Below, piece after piece: positions 26,842 to 35,700 of a stretch of 64,000 bases of DNA (within the stretch, counting starts at the first letter, position 1; each line of letters begins with the position of its first letter). The position numbers were made by a program, and so were the translations under genes. Source of the DNA: Pycnococcus provasolii (Eukaryota > Chlorophyta > Pseudoscourfieldiophyceae > Pseudoscourfieldiales > Pycnococcaceae); assembly GCA_938743325.2 (NCBI GenBank), contig OW568863.1, positions 558,001 to 622,000 of the forward strand, written 5' to 3'. The notes below the pieces were generated by a model. It did not search any database. It was not told the DNA's origin and saw only the letters and a program-made list of their open reading frames with translations.

Positions 26842-27549
26842 CTAGTCTGCGATGCGATACGCGGCAAGTAGCACCGGTGCGCCCGTGCGATTTGCGTGCT
26901 CGATGCGGACGACGTGCCACTCGCGAGCGGGTAAGACGAGCCACTCATTGGCGACAGCGTCAAGTTCGCTCTCATCACCTTGCGTTGCCTGCGGGTAAGC
27001 AAGAACGCACGCTACGCCTCCTCGTTCAATGTGTTCCAGTGACTCGCGTAGTGCCGTGATGGTGCTGTCCGCTCTTGTGTACACGTCGCCACAAGAGCCT
27101 GGTAGGTAACCTAAGTTTGCCGCAACGAGTCGTAAGTGTCGCACACCAGGCTGTCTGAGATAGTCTCTGACGTTCGCGTGGCAGGTTTGCACAATGTGAA
27201 CGTGCGAAGCAGCGTCAGGGTCTTCAAGGTCTTCGTCCACGCGCGCTTGCGTGGCAGCAACTGCTTCCCTCTGGATGTCCATGGCGAGTACGTGCCCCCT
27301 CTCTCCCGTTTGGCTGTTTGCTCGCGTCACGATACGAGCCATGGCCAATGTGTCATTTCCATTTCCCGCGGTAAGGTCGACTGCGTCGTCGCCTGGTCTT
27401 AACACCGCCTCGAAGAGCGCGTGCGCGGTGTGCGTGAGGCGACGCGCAAACAGCAACCCCGCCAATCCCGCACTTGACCGCACGCGCAAGCGACCACGGC
27501 AAGGCAAGCGGGCACGACCACGGCATTGCAAGCGAGCACGTCCTGGCAT
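26842..27549 (-). CDS. MnmM: tRNA wobble-uridine methyltransferase, MnmM (YtqB) family
   Basis: 235 residues. An Arg-rich leader (made largely of a GCACG/GGCAAG minisatellite) resembles an organelle presequence. The methyltransferase follows: VDLTAGNGNDTLAMA is the SAM-binding glycine loop, HVLAMDIQREAV the acidic strand, and AANLGYLPGS with DSTITALRESLEHIERGGV the family signature. MnmM completes mnm5(s2)U34 in bacterial tRNA, and homologues exist in plants. It works downstream of MnmG, a homologue of which is encoded at 44.5-46.8 kb here. An organellar tRNA substrate is inferred. Confidence 0.82.
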   Translation of the reverse strand: MPGRARLQCRGRARLPCRGRLRVRSSAGLAGLLFARRLTHTAHALFEAVLRPGDDAVDLTAGNGNDTLAMARIVTRANSQTGERGHVLAMDIQREAVAATQARVDEDLEDPDAASHVHIVQTCHANVRDYLRQPGVRHLRLVAANLGYLPGSCGDVYTRADSTITALRESLEHIERGGVACVLAYPQATQGDESELDAVANEWLVLPAREWHVVRIEHANRTGAPVLLAAYRIAD

Positions 27550-27688
27550 CGCAGGGAGGGAATCAATCCCCGTGGCGAAAAAATAAAAAATTGGGGCGGG
27601 GGAAAAATGATGGAAGGATGGCGAAAAATGGGAGTTGTGATGCCAAGCAATTCAATTAGGCGACAAGTAGTTAAAATTACTTTGAGTT

Positions 27689-30067
27689 TCATGGCAGACT
27701 TTCCGCGCGCTCCATCAGCTTCATCCCCAGCTTTGCGGCGCCTGCATTCATCGCAAGCTCGCTCGCCTCCATCAGGCAGTCGTACGCGCTGCTGGTATCC
27801 GACGGAGATTTTGCCAAGTGGATGTCAGCCATCAGCGTCAACACCACGTGTTTCGAAGGCCCACCCATGTCGTCCCAAAAGGTACGGCTTGCCATCTCCG
27901 CGTCGTGCATAGGCGATTCTTCTTCTTCTTCTTCTTCGTCGTCGTCACCTTCGCCGTCGCCACCATCGTCGTTGCGAGCACTTTCCTTCTCCCATTGCGC
28001 TCGGGTTGTTTCGAGATCCTCCAAAAGAGCGAGCGCCGACGATACATCGCCAGACGCAAGGCGCAGTTGCGCAAGCTCGTGTGCGGCACTTGGATCTCCC
28101 GCCGCTGCGGCTAGTTCGCACAGAGCGCTGTCGAGACCATCAATGCGCGACTTGTGCTGATCATCGAGTTCAAGAACCAAGCCAGGAAAGTGATCTTGTG
28201 TCACGCCACGCATCAAATCGCGGAATGCGCGGCACGCCATGACGGAGGCACCACCACGTGCGGCGTGCGCGGCATGCCATAGCGCGGAAAATGGATCGGG
28301 AGGAGGTCGATCGAATGCGCTTGGGTCGTCCACGCTTTGCTCGGTTGCGGGGAGCATTCCCGTCGCGCATCGCCTGGCCAGCTCCTCGTGAACACGAGCA
28401 ACCGTGCGAGATCGACTTGCCTCGACAAAATCGGCGTCGTTAAGGAGAGTCTCGAGATCAAGGCCGTCTTTCTCAGCCTGACCACGAGTAGACACCCGAC
28501 GAGCACGCACGTCTGCGGCGGCATCTTGCCAATGCCCCCAGCGACGATCACCTTCGCTAGGCATTGCCCATAGCGGCAGTGCAGCCAGCGGCGCAGGTGG
28601 CAATTCCACCATAGCCGATTCATTAGCGCTGGAGGATTCGTTATCGACTAGAAGATTGCTCCATAGATTCGCGAAGGAACGCATCGCCGTATCTACGATG
28701 TTGTTGCTCTGCTTCAAAGATTTCTTCGAAGAAGCATTTTTCGAAGAACGCACCGTCGCGGCCAAGTCGCGAACGGATGGTGGACGCCTCATCACCGTCG
28801 CACTGTTGTCGGCACAAGGCACGTTGGTAGCGCCGTGACCAATCGCCGCCGAGAGACGCTGGTTCACCTTGGCTGTCCAAAATTCGCTGATTGTTGTCGG
28901 AGATCCAGCCACGTCGCTTTGTGCTGGCGTGGCAGCGAATGCGCCATTCTGCTCGCATGTCGCGTAGTGATGCCGCATTGCCCGATCCGCGAGCGTGGGG
29001 CTGAGATCGAATCGTCGGAGGCTCAGGTGCGCATCGAGCGACGTAAAGTGCTTCGTTGAAAAGAACAGAGCCATGCCGCTGATGCCAAGATTTCCCTCTC
29101 CGTATCCCTTCCCATCAATTGTGTGAAGCTGTGGATCCGTGTACAAATCGTCAACGCCTTGAACATCCACCACCATCTTGCGTCCACCCGTTCTCTCGAA
29201 CGTGAATTGAGAGAAGGCCTGAGGTGTCATCCGCGTTACCGTGCGGACGTCTTTCCCACCATCGAGGCTGGCTGGCGACTCGTGCTCGACGAAGCCGCTG
29301 TTGGAGTTATACTTGATGTACGTGCCTTCTCCCATGAACCGCTCGACGGCGAACGTCGGCGCCCCTGGCCTGTGAGGCAGCTCGATGACGAAGCAGTGCA
29401 AGAAGTCAACCTTTTTTGGCGGTTTGCGTTCGTTTGTGAACAGCTGACCCAAGAATTTGGATTCCATCTGCATCTGGACGTCGTCGAAGTACCTCGCGCG
29501 ATCCTTCTTTCGACTGAGACCTTCCGTATTTTTGTACCTCTTCATGACGTAGTTTGACGCGCGTTCCCAGTCCTGTCTGAAGAAGTGGCTGACAACGCGC
29601 TGAGACATTTTCTTCATGCGGTAGCACTCTCGCATCGCACCCTCCGCGAACGGGGTGGCTTCCGCCTTAAGTAGCGTTTCTGTTTTGACCCAGATTTGCT
29701 TTTCGACGTCAAAGTCGTACCTCCTGCAGTACTCGGTGGGTCTGTCTGTAATGGCTAAGTGCGCCCACGGGTCTGCTTCAAGAGCTGCACCTGTGCGTAC
29801 GTACTCGAGCCCAAGCAGCCACTTCTGCCTTGTCTCGGCACGACAAGAGGCGTCATTCTTCTTCGAACCACCACTTTCTTCGGTGGAGGAGGAGGAGTTT
29901 TCATCGTCGTCATCAACCACGGTGACGAGTCCCGCATCTGTCAACAAAGCCATGAGTGATTCCAACGAGAACGAATGCTGAGAGAGACCCTCTGAGTGAG
30001 ACAAAGAGGAAAACGCAAGAAGGTCACCTAGAAGGTGATGAAGGCGGTAACGAGACGCCATGGCCAT
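27689..30067 (-). CDS. eEF2K: Eukaryotic elongation factor 2 kinase (alpha-kinase)
   Basis: 792 residues with the full eEF2K layout. The calmodulin-binding anchor region has DPWA (Trp101). The alpha-kinase domain runs at about 115-360 with GAMRECYRMKK, the ATP Lys in YVMKRYKN, YIKYNSNSGFV, VVDVQGVDDLYTDPQLHT (catalytic Asp) and GEGNLGISGMALFF. An acidic linker and helical SEL1-like repeats lie at the C-terminus (about 640-790). The enzyme phosphorylates and inhibits eEF2 in response to Ca/calmodulin. Compared with the animal enzyme as I recall it, all four zinc-ligand positions are changed (Gln287, Lys339, Phe341, Asp345). An acidic stretch of Asp/Glu (from GAAGAAG repeats near 27915) sits in the C-terminal part. 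Confidence 0.93.
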   Translation of the reverse strand: MAMASRYRLHHLLGDLLAFSSLSHSEGLSQHSFSLESLMALLTDAGLVTVVDDDDENSSSSTEESGGSKKNDASCRAETRQKWLLGLEYVRTGAALEADPWAHLAITDRPTEYCRRYDFDVEKQIWVKTETLLKAEATPFAEGAMRECYRMKKMSQRVVSHFFRQDWERASNYVMKRYKNTEGLSRKKDRARYFDDVQMQMESKFLGQLFTNERKPPKKVDFLHCFVIELPHRPGAPTFAVERFMGEGTYIKYNSNSGFVEHESPASLDGGKDVRTVTRMTPQAFSQFTFERTGGRKMVVDVQGVDDLYTDPQLHTIDGKGYGEGNLGISGMALFFSTKHFTSLDAHLSLRRFDLSPTLADRAMRHHYATCEQNGAFAATPAQSDVAGSPTTISEFWTAKVNQRLSAAIGHGATNVPCADNSATVMRRPPSVRDLAATVRSSKNASSKKSLKQSNNIVDTAMRSFANLWSNLLVDNESSSANESAMVELPPAPLAALPLWAMPSEGDRRWGHWQDAAADVRARRVSTRGQAEKDGLDLETLLNDADFVEASRSRTVARVHEELARRCATGMLPATEQSVDDPSAFDRPPPDPFSALWHAAHAARGGASVMACRAFRDLMRGVTQDHFPGLVLELDDQHKSRIDGLDSALCELAAAAGDPSAAHELAQLRLASGDVSSALALLEDLETTRAQWEKESARNDDGGDGEGDDDEEEEEEESPMHDAEMASRTFWDDMGGPSKHVVLTLMADIHLAKSPSDTSSAYDCLMEASELAMNAGAAKLGMKLMERAESLP

Positions 30068-30356
30068 GGGATGGGCTTCACGGGAAAAAAAGCGGGGAAA
30101 AAATCCAGAGAGAGGAAACCTTCTTGAGGAAACCAGAAAAATATCTCAATTATCCAACTCGTCGGAACTCGGGGTAGGGTTTTAGAAAGTTAGAGTTAGC
30201 AACTTAGGGTTAGCAAATTAGGGTTAGCAACTTAGGGTTAGCAACTTAGGGTTACTGGGTTAGGGTTTGCCCCTTCCCTTTTTCGCAGGTTTTGCCCTCG
30301 CCGATCTCGGGCTGTCTGGGGAGTGGCTAAAGAGTCCTCAAATAAAGTGGTTCGCC
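30068..30356. promoter_or_regulatory. Divergent promoter with a 14-bp TTAGGG-containing repeat
   Basis: Between eEF2K and the GNAT gene, TTAGGGTTAGCAAC repeats with a 14-base period (TTAGGG at 30204, 30218, 30232, 30246, then 30259). A looser GGGTAGGGTTTTAG precedes it. The G-rich strand is the coding strand of the GNAT gene, whose ATG follows about 90 bases later. Confidence 0.6.
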
Positions 30357-31412
30357 ATGCCCATCCACGTTCCCGTTGTTTCCATGATGGGGCGGCGTTC
30401 TAATGTCGTGTCAATGTCGTCATCAATGTCGTCAAGATCAACCCCTCGGACGTGTATGCGTGCTCGCCGTGTTCTTCGTTCGTCGTTATATGCTTGTCGT
30501 ACATGCTGCTGTTCTTCCAGTGTGGTGATGAATGAATCTACGTGGCGCATCAGCCGTCTTCCTCTCTCAGGACCCTCGTCGGCCCTTCTCATCAACGCCG
30601 TCGCGAAGCTCAACGCAAACACGTTCGGAGGGGGCGCGATCGTCGCCACAAACCAACCCGACGTCGTACTGGACGACTCTGATAAACTTGACGAGCTTGA
30701 TAAACTCCTCGACCAGCAAATCGGACTCACGCCTGCACTACGTGCCGCCATCCTGGAAGAGGGCGTGCCGGAACCATCCTCGGCGCTCGGAGCGACCGTC
30801 GCGTGGCTGTCAACGCGAACCGAGGAGGATGTGAAACGACGCCTGTCCAACGCCATCGAGAAAAAGGCGAACACGGTCGTGGAACACAGGACTGCGCAAA
30901 GGCAAAGCGACGTGTTCCGCGCTCTGCCGAAGGAGCAGCGCAAGGCGAGCGCACGAAACGCGCGAAGGACGTGGCACTGCCTAGTTGCGAAGCAAAGAGG
31001 TGCAGACGACGTCGCGGGCGCCGTTCTCGTCTTCACCACTTTTCCCACCGCACCGCTTCCACCACCTCTACCGCTCGTTGGTGAGGCGAAGCGGAGCGCA
31101 TACATTGCGAACCTGGCCGTTCATGCCAGCGCTCGTAGAACAGGTTGTGCGAGCGCGCTCATGGAGAAGGCTGAGCAGGTGGCACGACGTTGGAAATATC
31201 CTGGGATTTTCCTTCACGTGCACAAAAACAACAAACAAGCGCTTGCCTTATACAGGAGCCGCGGATATTCCATTGTTGAGCCTCCCACGATCGACGTGGG
31301 TGACGACGACGACGATGCTACTCCGGGAGAGATCATTTTACGGCGAATACGCAAGTGGAGTGCGACGCCATACGAGCGACAAGGCGAGTGGCTCATGTTC
31401 AAGTCTCTGTAA
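30357..31412 (+). CDS. GNAT acetyltransferase, probably plastid-targeted
   Basis: About 351 residues from the ATG at 30357. The leader is long and rich in Ser, Arg, Met and Cys, like a transit peptide. The C-terminal half is a GNAT fold: YIANLAVHASARRTGCASAL contains beta4 and the RRTGCA acetyl-CoA pyrophosphate loop, and FLHVHKNNKQALALYRSRGY is motif B with the conserved Asn and Tyr. It resembles the plastid GNATs of plants, which acetylate protein N-termini or lysines. The substrate is not deducible. The gene converges on SELENOF, 143 bases apart. Confidence 0.78.
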   Translation: MPIHVPVVSMMGRRSNVVSMSSSMSSRSTPRTCMRARRVLRSSLYACRTCCCSSSVVMNESTWRISRLPLSGPSSALLINAVAKLNANTFGGGAIVATNQPDVVLDDSDKLDELDKLLDQQIGLTPALRAAILEEGVPEPSSALGATVAWLSTRTEEDVKRRLSNAIEKKANTVVEHRTAQRQSDVFRALPKEQRKASARNARRTWHCLVAKQRGADDVAGAVLVFTTFPTAPLPPPLPLVGEAKRSAYIANLAVHASARRTGCASALMEKAEQVARRWKYPGIFLHVHKNNKQALALYRSRGYSIVEPPTIDVGDDDDDATPGEIILRRIRKWSATPYERQGEWLMFKSL

Positions 31413-31429
31413 AAAGTGTAATACATTCT

Positions 31430-31520
31430 TTTCTTTACGATGATTTTGACAAGAATCCGCGCTGCGCCACCTCTGAGGTTTTCTGGCGCGCACATCACAA
31501 ACGTCATCACCAAGATAAAG
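31430..31520 (-). promoter_or_regulatory. Candidate SECIS element in the SELENOF 3' UTR
   Basis: Downstream of the SELENOF stop, the minus strand reads a TGATGAC core (complement of 31503-31509), a G/C stem, an unpaired AAAA (complement of 31479-31482) in an apical loop and a GGAT (complement of 31455-31458) on the return strand. TGCGC-GCC can pair with GGT-GGCGCA across the loop, and CTTTA with TAAAG below. The order AUGA/UGA, A-rich loop, GA fits a SECIS, but the spacing is not ideal and I could not fold it formally. Confidence 0.5.
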
Positions 31521-31555
31521 ATGGCTTCGAAAATTCAAGCTTGCAGCATTTTCGC

Positions 31556-32332
31556 TTAGTTTGCTGAGATGGCAGTCTTCATGCGCTCCGACAGGTATTC
31601 GGCAATGTGCTCCGACTTCCACTTGTCGATGCGAATGGTCTCCGTGACGTCCCCAGCGTCGTTGGAGAGCACGATGCGCGGCGGCGCACCGTTTTTGTAT
31701 TTGATGATCGACTCCCCAAACGTTTTCTCGTGCTTCTCGAGGAAGTCACGCACGTTCGGGAAGTGAGACAGTTTTCATTTGCACACCTCAAAGTGAACGT
31801 TCGTAAAGACGACGCCCTTGTTTTCGTCCTCGCTCTCGACAGCGCAGCACCGACGGCACTCGGCAACGAGTTCTGTGGTTTGTGTGTGCAGTTTATGTAT
31901 TTTGCTTTAGTAGCTGTTTTGTTTGTGAAGAAAGCAGAACCTCGATCGTAGTATTCCTTTGGGGTTTTTTGTTTCGTAAAGCCTCAGCACAGATCTTGGT
32001 GTAAATTGTTTCGTAGTTTTTGTCGCTCATACTCCGTGAGGAGTCGGTATTAGCATGGATACGTACGCATCACCGGCCCCACATCCAAATAAGAGTTATA
32101 CCACAAGAACTTCAAACATACCTTCGTCCCCGACGACGCTGCTGAGCGTTTCGCAGTCCGAGCACACGTTGAGTCCCGTGAATCCTAGGTCAATACAAGA
32201 CGAGGACCCAAGGGCCGCAGATGACGCACATGACGACGACAAAGTGCCAACAAGCAACAAGGAGTGGAGCAAGGAGGATCCCACGCCCATGCCCGAGGCA
32301 CGAGAAGGCGGAGGCGCACGCACGAAGCCCAT
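31556..32332 (-). CDS. SELENOF: Selenoprotein F (Sep15) with in-frame TGA = selenocysteine (two exons)
   Basis: Coding parts on the minus strand are 32332-32122 and 31872-31556; the product is about 175 residues. Exon 1 gives a signal peptide and CIDLGFTGLNVCSDCETL, the UGGT-binding Cys-rich start. The splice gives VVGDE-ELVAECRRCC, matching the conserved CRxCC. Exon 2 reads HFEVC-K-TGA-KLSHFPNVRDF. The TGA at 31777-31775 sits where animal Sep15 has Sec (CGU), here C-K-U. The thioredoxin-like domain then continues to IDKWKSEHIAEYLSERM. SELENOF is an ER-lumen oxidoreductase that partners UDP-glucose:glycoprotein glucosyltransferase in glycoprotein quality control. The start could also be the ATG at 32290, which puts the hydrophobic segment first. 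Without reading TGA as Sec, the gene appears as a 65-residue stub. Confidence 0.9.
31873..32121 (-). other. Intron in SELENOF
   Basis: On the minus strand the intron starts GTATGTTTG and ends AAACCACAG, 249 bases. The junction GAC GAA G|AA CTC rebuilds the conserved DEELVAECRRCC. A CTACTAAAG about 45 bases before the acceptor may be the branch site. Confidence 0.88.
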
Positions 32333-32735
32333 CACCCACACACCCCGGCAATGACCTGCGCCAACCTAGGTCCGGGAGGGAGCACGGCGGCGAGGGGCGA
32401 CAAAGAAATGCACCAGGAAGAAATGCCTCCCCTCTCTGGGGATACCCTTGTGAACCAAACCACGTGTGAGGGAAGAAAAAGGACTACCAAATACCATAGT
32501 AGATGTAGGAGGGGATCCGCCGAAGAACGAGTAGAAATGAACCTCTTCGGAGGGTTCCTGCTTCGGATCTGCTTCTACTTGATCTGCTTCGTTCGCGCCT
32601 CTTTTCTGGTTTCCCCTCCCCTCCCCTCCTGAATTCATTTCCGGAAGCCAAGCGCTTGGCAGCTCAGCTCGTCGCGAGCCTTTCGTCGTGAGTTCGTGTG
32701 TGTGTGTGTGTCGTGTGTGTGTGTGTGCACCAATA
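32333..32735. promoter_or_regulatory. Divergent promoter between SELENOF and the GCP gene
   Basis: About 400 bases with no other gene. It holds a CCCTCCCCTCCCCTCC run (about 32617) and a long GT microsatellite (32695-32729) immediately before the GCP start codon. Confidence 0.45.
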
Positions 32736-35700
32736 ATGATGCTCGCACTCACCACCAGTAGTGGTGGTGTTGATGTTGGTGTGCCTTCTTCTTTCGCGGT
32801 TTCGTCTTTCCAATCGCATGTTCCAGATTCATCTTATGAAGTTGTGCCTCTTGTGGAATCGAGACATGCACATCTTCATGGTGAGAATGCACCTCTCCCG
32901 TCGTCGTCGTCGTCATTCACAGCCACATCAACATCCACATCGCACCAGTCCGCTTCTTTATTAATAAGAGCACTTGCCAATGCACACGCACGCTCGGCAA
33001 ATCAAGCCGTGCAAAAACAATACAAGAAACAACCCGCGTGGGGCAACAAAGCAAACACAAACACTGCCGATGAAGATGAGGCGGAGTCTGCGATTGCCAG
33101 GCGAATGCGACGTACGGCGTTCGAACTCTTGCTGGGATACCACGCATCCTACGCGCCGTCGGCGTTCGCGCACACGACGAACGACGCGTGCGCGGACGTG
33201 CGTGCACTGCTCGCACGTGCCGATGCGGCGTGGAGGATGCGCACGTCCTCGGCGGAGGCTGACAGATGTGACGCACTGCGAGCACGATTCGAAAGCATCG
33301 CAAAGGAAACGGGCAACGAGGAGGAGGCTTGCGCGCTGATGCTCGTGCTGCACCGTCTCGCAAACGCAGGTTCGGCGTGGAGACAGGTCACCGGCGAAGA
33401 CGCACCTGCGCCAGCCAAAGATAACAGGTGGCTGGCTCCCGCACAGGCGAAGTGGATGGCGGGCGGCGTGGCGTACAAACCACTTCCCCAGCTCGCGGAG
33501 CCCCTCGCGCAAAGTGGAGCACAAACGCAGTGGGACGCAAAGGTAAACGCGTCGCTTGCGTCCACGCCCAACTTCCTTGGCGGAGTTCTTGGCCGCAACG
33601 ACGAATCTCCAGCAGCATCATCCACGTTGACGCTCGCTTCCAAGACGACGACGATGTCGACGGCAGCAACACGCCAGCTCGCACCCGCCGCCGTCGACAT
33701 CGCAGACGGCGAATCAAGCATGTGGCTGTCGATCGCCGACGATCCATCAGAAGAACAACAAAATCAACACAATCAGAATTATAAGCAGGACGTTGTGGAC
33801 GCATCGGTGCGCCGTCATCGATCACAGATCTTCCTCGAGGCGCTGCGATGTGCCGCCTCAGGAGGACTCGCGCCTGATGTCGAGGCGTACAGAAGACGCG
33901 TTCCCGGCGTGACGCTTGCGGAACGTCGTGCTCTTGCACGAATCGCTGAGGCGACGGTACAGAGGCACCACATTGCATCCTTTGTCACGTCCACGACGAC
34001 AACGCAGAAGAGTGCCGTGCTCCGTGCTCTCGGTGCCGCCGCCGCCGCAGTCCTGCGCTTGCATGATGCACACTGGTCGGAAATGCTCGCGGCGGCGCCC
34101 GGTACGATTGCGGATGCCATGGGCATTGGACCTGGAGCAGGTGCTCCAGTGCACGCTGACTGCGGATCTCTCGCCGGTGTCCTGAAGGCAACAGCCGCCG
34201 CCACGCCGCAGCTTCGCCTTCTCGCGCGTGCGTGTGACGCAGGCATGGAGGCGTCTAGAGCGGGACCGGCCATGGGAGCGCACGTGCTTGAAAGTCTGCA
34301 TGCAATTCTGCTTAGCGCGTGCGCCAGCCCAGGATATGAAGAGCGCGATCTTACACTTGCATGGCTGCTATTTCAGGCGGCTAGTGCGCCGTACGTGGCG
34401 GCGATTCGTTCGTGGCTCTTCCGCGGAGGTGCAGATGATGCCGCGCTCGGCGGGGAGGTGAGCAGTGTCGCGGCTGCACCACATGCCGCGGGAGATGATC
34501 TTCGCATCATGCTCTTTGATGAGGATGAAGATCAGGACGAACCTGAGAGAGACAACGGCTACGACGAAGACGTCGCCACAATCAACAAAGAAAATGTCGA
34601 GAGACAAGCGGATGTTTTCATCAGCAAGGCAAACGACACGGCATTGCTCACGGACATCCACACGCTTGGCCTTCGTCTACCTCGTCGACGCAGAGATGGT
34701 GCATCACACGGCATAACCTCTAAGGACGCACTGACGTCGTCGACCGGCGTGCATGCCCTCGCGCTGCCTCCCTTCCTCAACCATGTGCGCGTGCCGCTGC
34801 TGATGGCTGGCGTGCAGCTCCGTGCCTTGCGTCGATTGGCGCACATGGGCACACGCGGCGACGCCGCGGCGGACGGCATGCCCACAGCGTGGGCTCCAGA
34901 TGCCAAACAGGCGACGGCGATCGAGGGATGGTCGTCAGCGAAAAATGACATTCTGACGCGCTTTCTGGCGGCGTGGGAAGAGCTTGCCGAAGAGGAGGAA
35001 GGTGTCGTCGTTACCTGCACAGATGACGCTGAAACGGCGCTGGGTGTCCCATACGCACCGGGGGATATGCGGTCCCGCCGAAGGCTTGCGCATGAGATGC
35101 AGGAGCGCCGACTTCAGCTCGTGGCGGAGGCACTTCAAGCGATGCAGGCACTTACGTCGCGTGTCGCCGGTGAGCGACACGCCGCAGCGGCGGCGGCTCG
35201 TGAGCGACTATTCGCTGCATCGGAGGCTGCCAAAGCTGAGGCATTGTTGCGACGGGAGGCTGCTGCTAAAGAGAAGGCAAGGCTTGCGGCGGAGACTGCG
35301 GCGGACCTTGCGCAACGCGAGAAGACCGCAAAATTTGAAGCGGCGTTGGCAAAGATAGACGAACGCGACGCGATGCTGTCGGCAGAAGTAGCCGAACTTG
35401 CCGCGGAGCGCGCGAGGATGGAAGTCGAATCGGTGGCTTCGAAAACTGCAATGAAGCGAATGTCAGTGGCTGCCGAGAGAATTGCATGGAGACGTCGACG
35501 CCTTGCCTTGACGCATCTGCGAGATGCCAAACTTCGTGAAATTTACGGTGAATTTGGCGATGTGACTGAGCGTGACGAGGGTGCACTAATGGAGGCGCAG
35601 GCGGAGGCGCTTGCCGAGGCGCTTGAGCTTGCTGGCGACGATCCCAGCGCCGTGTTGCTGGACGACAATGTGGAGACGACGTCATCGGCGCTCGAGAACG

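Noticed and set aside
30172-30268. TTAGGG repeats as a chromosome end or recent telomere fusion
   Set aside because: Tracts are short, imperfect, scattered and flanked by ordinary single-copy genes.
31556-31753. 65-residue minus-strand ORF as a stand-alone small protein
   Set aside because: It is the C-terminal part of SELENOF. The start assigned by simple ORF reading is a GTG after the Sec TGA.
32096-32341. 81-residue minus-strand ORF as a stand-alone gene
   Set aside because: Its last eight residues read into the SELENOF intron; the real product is exon 1 of SELENOF.
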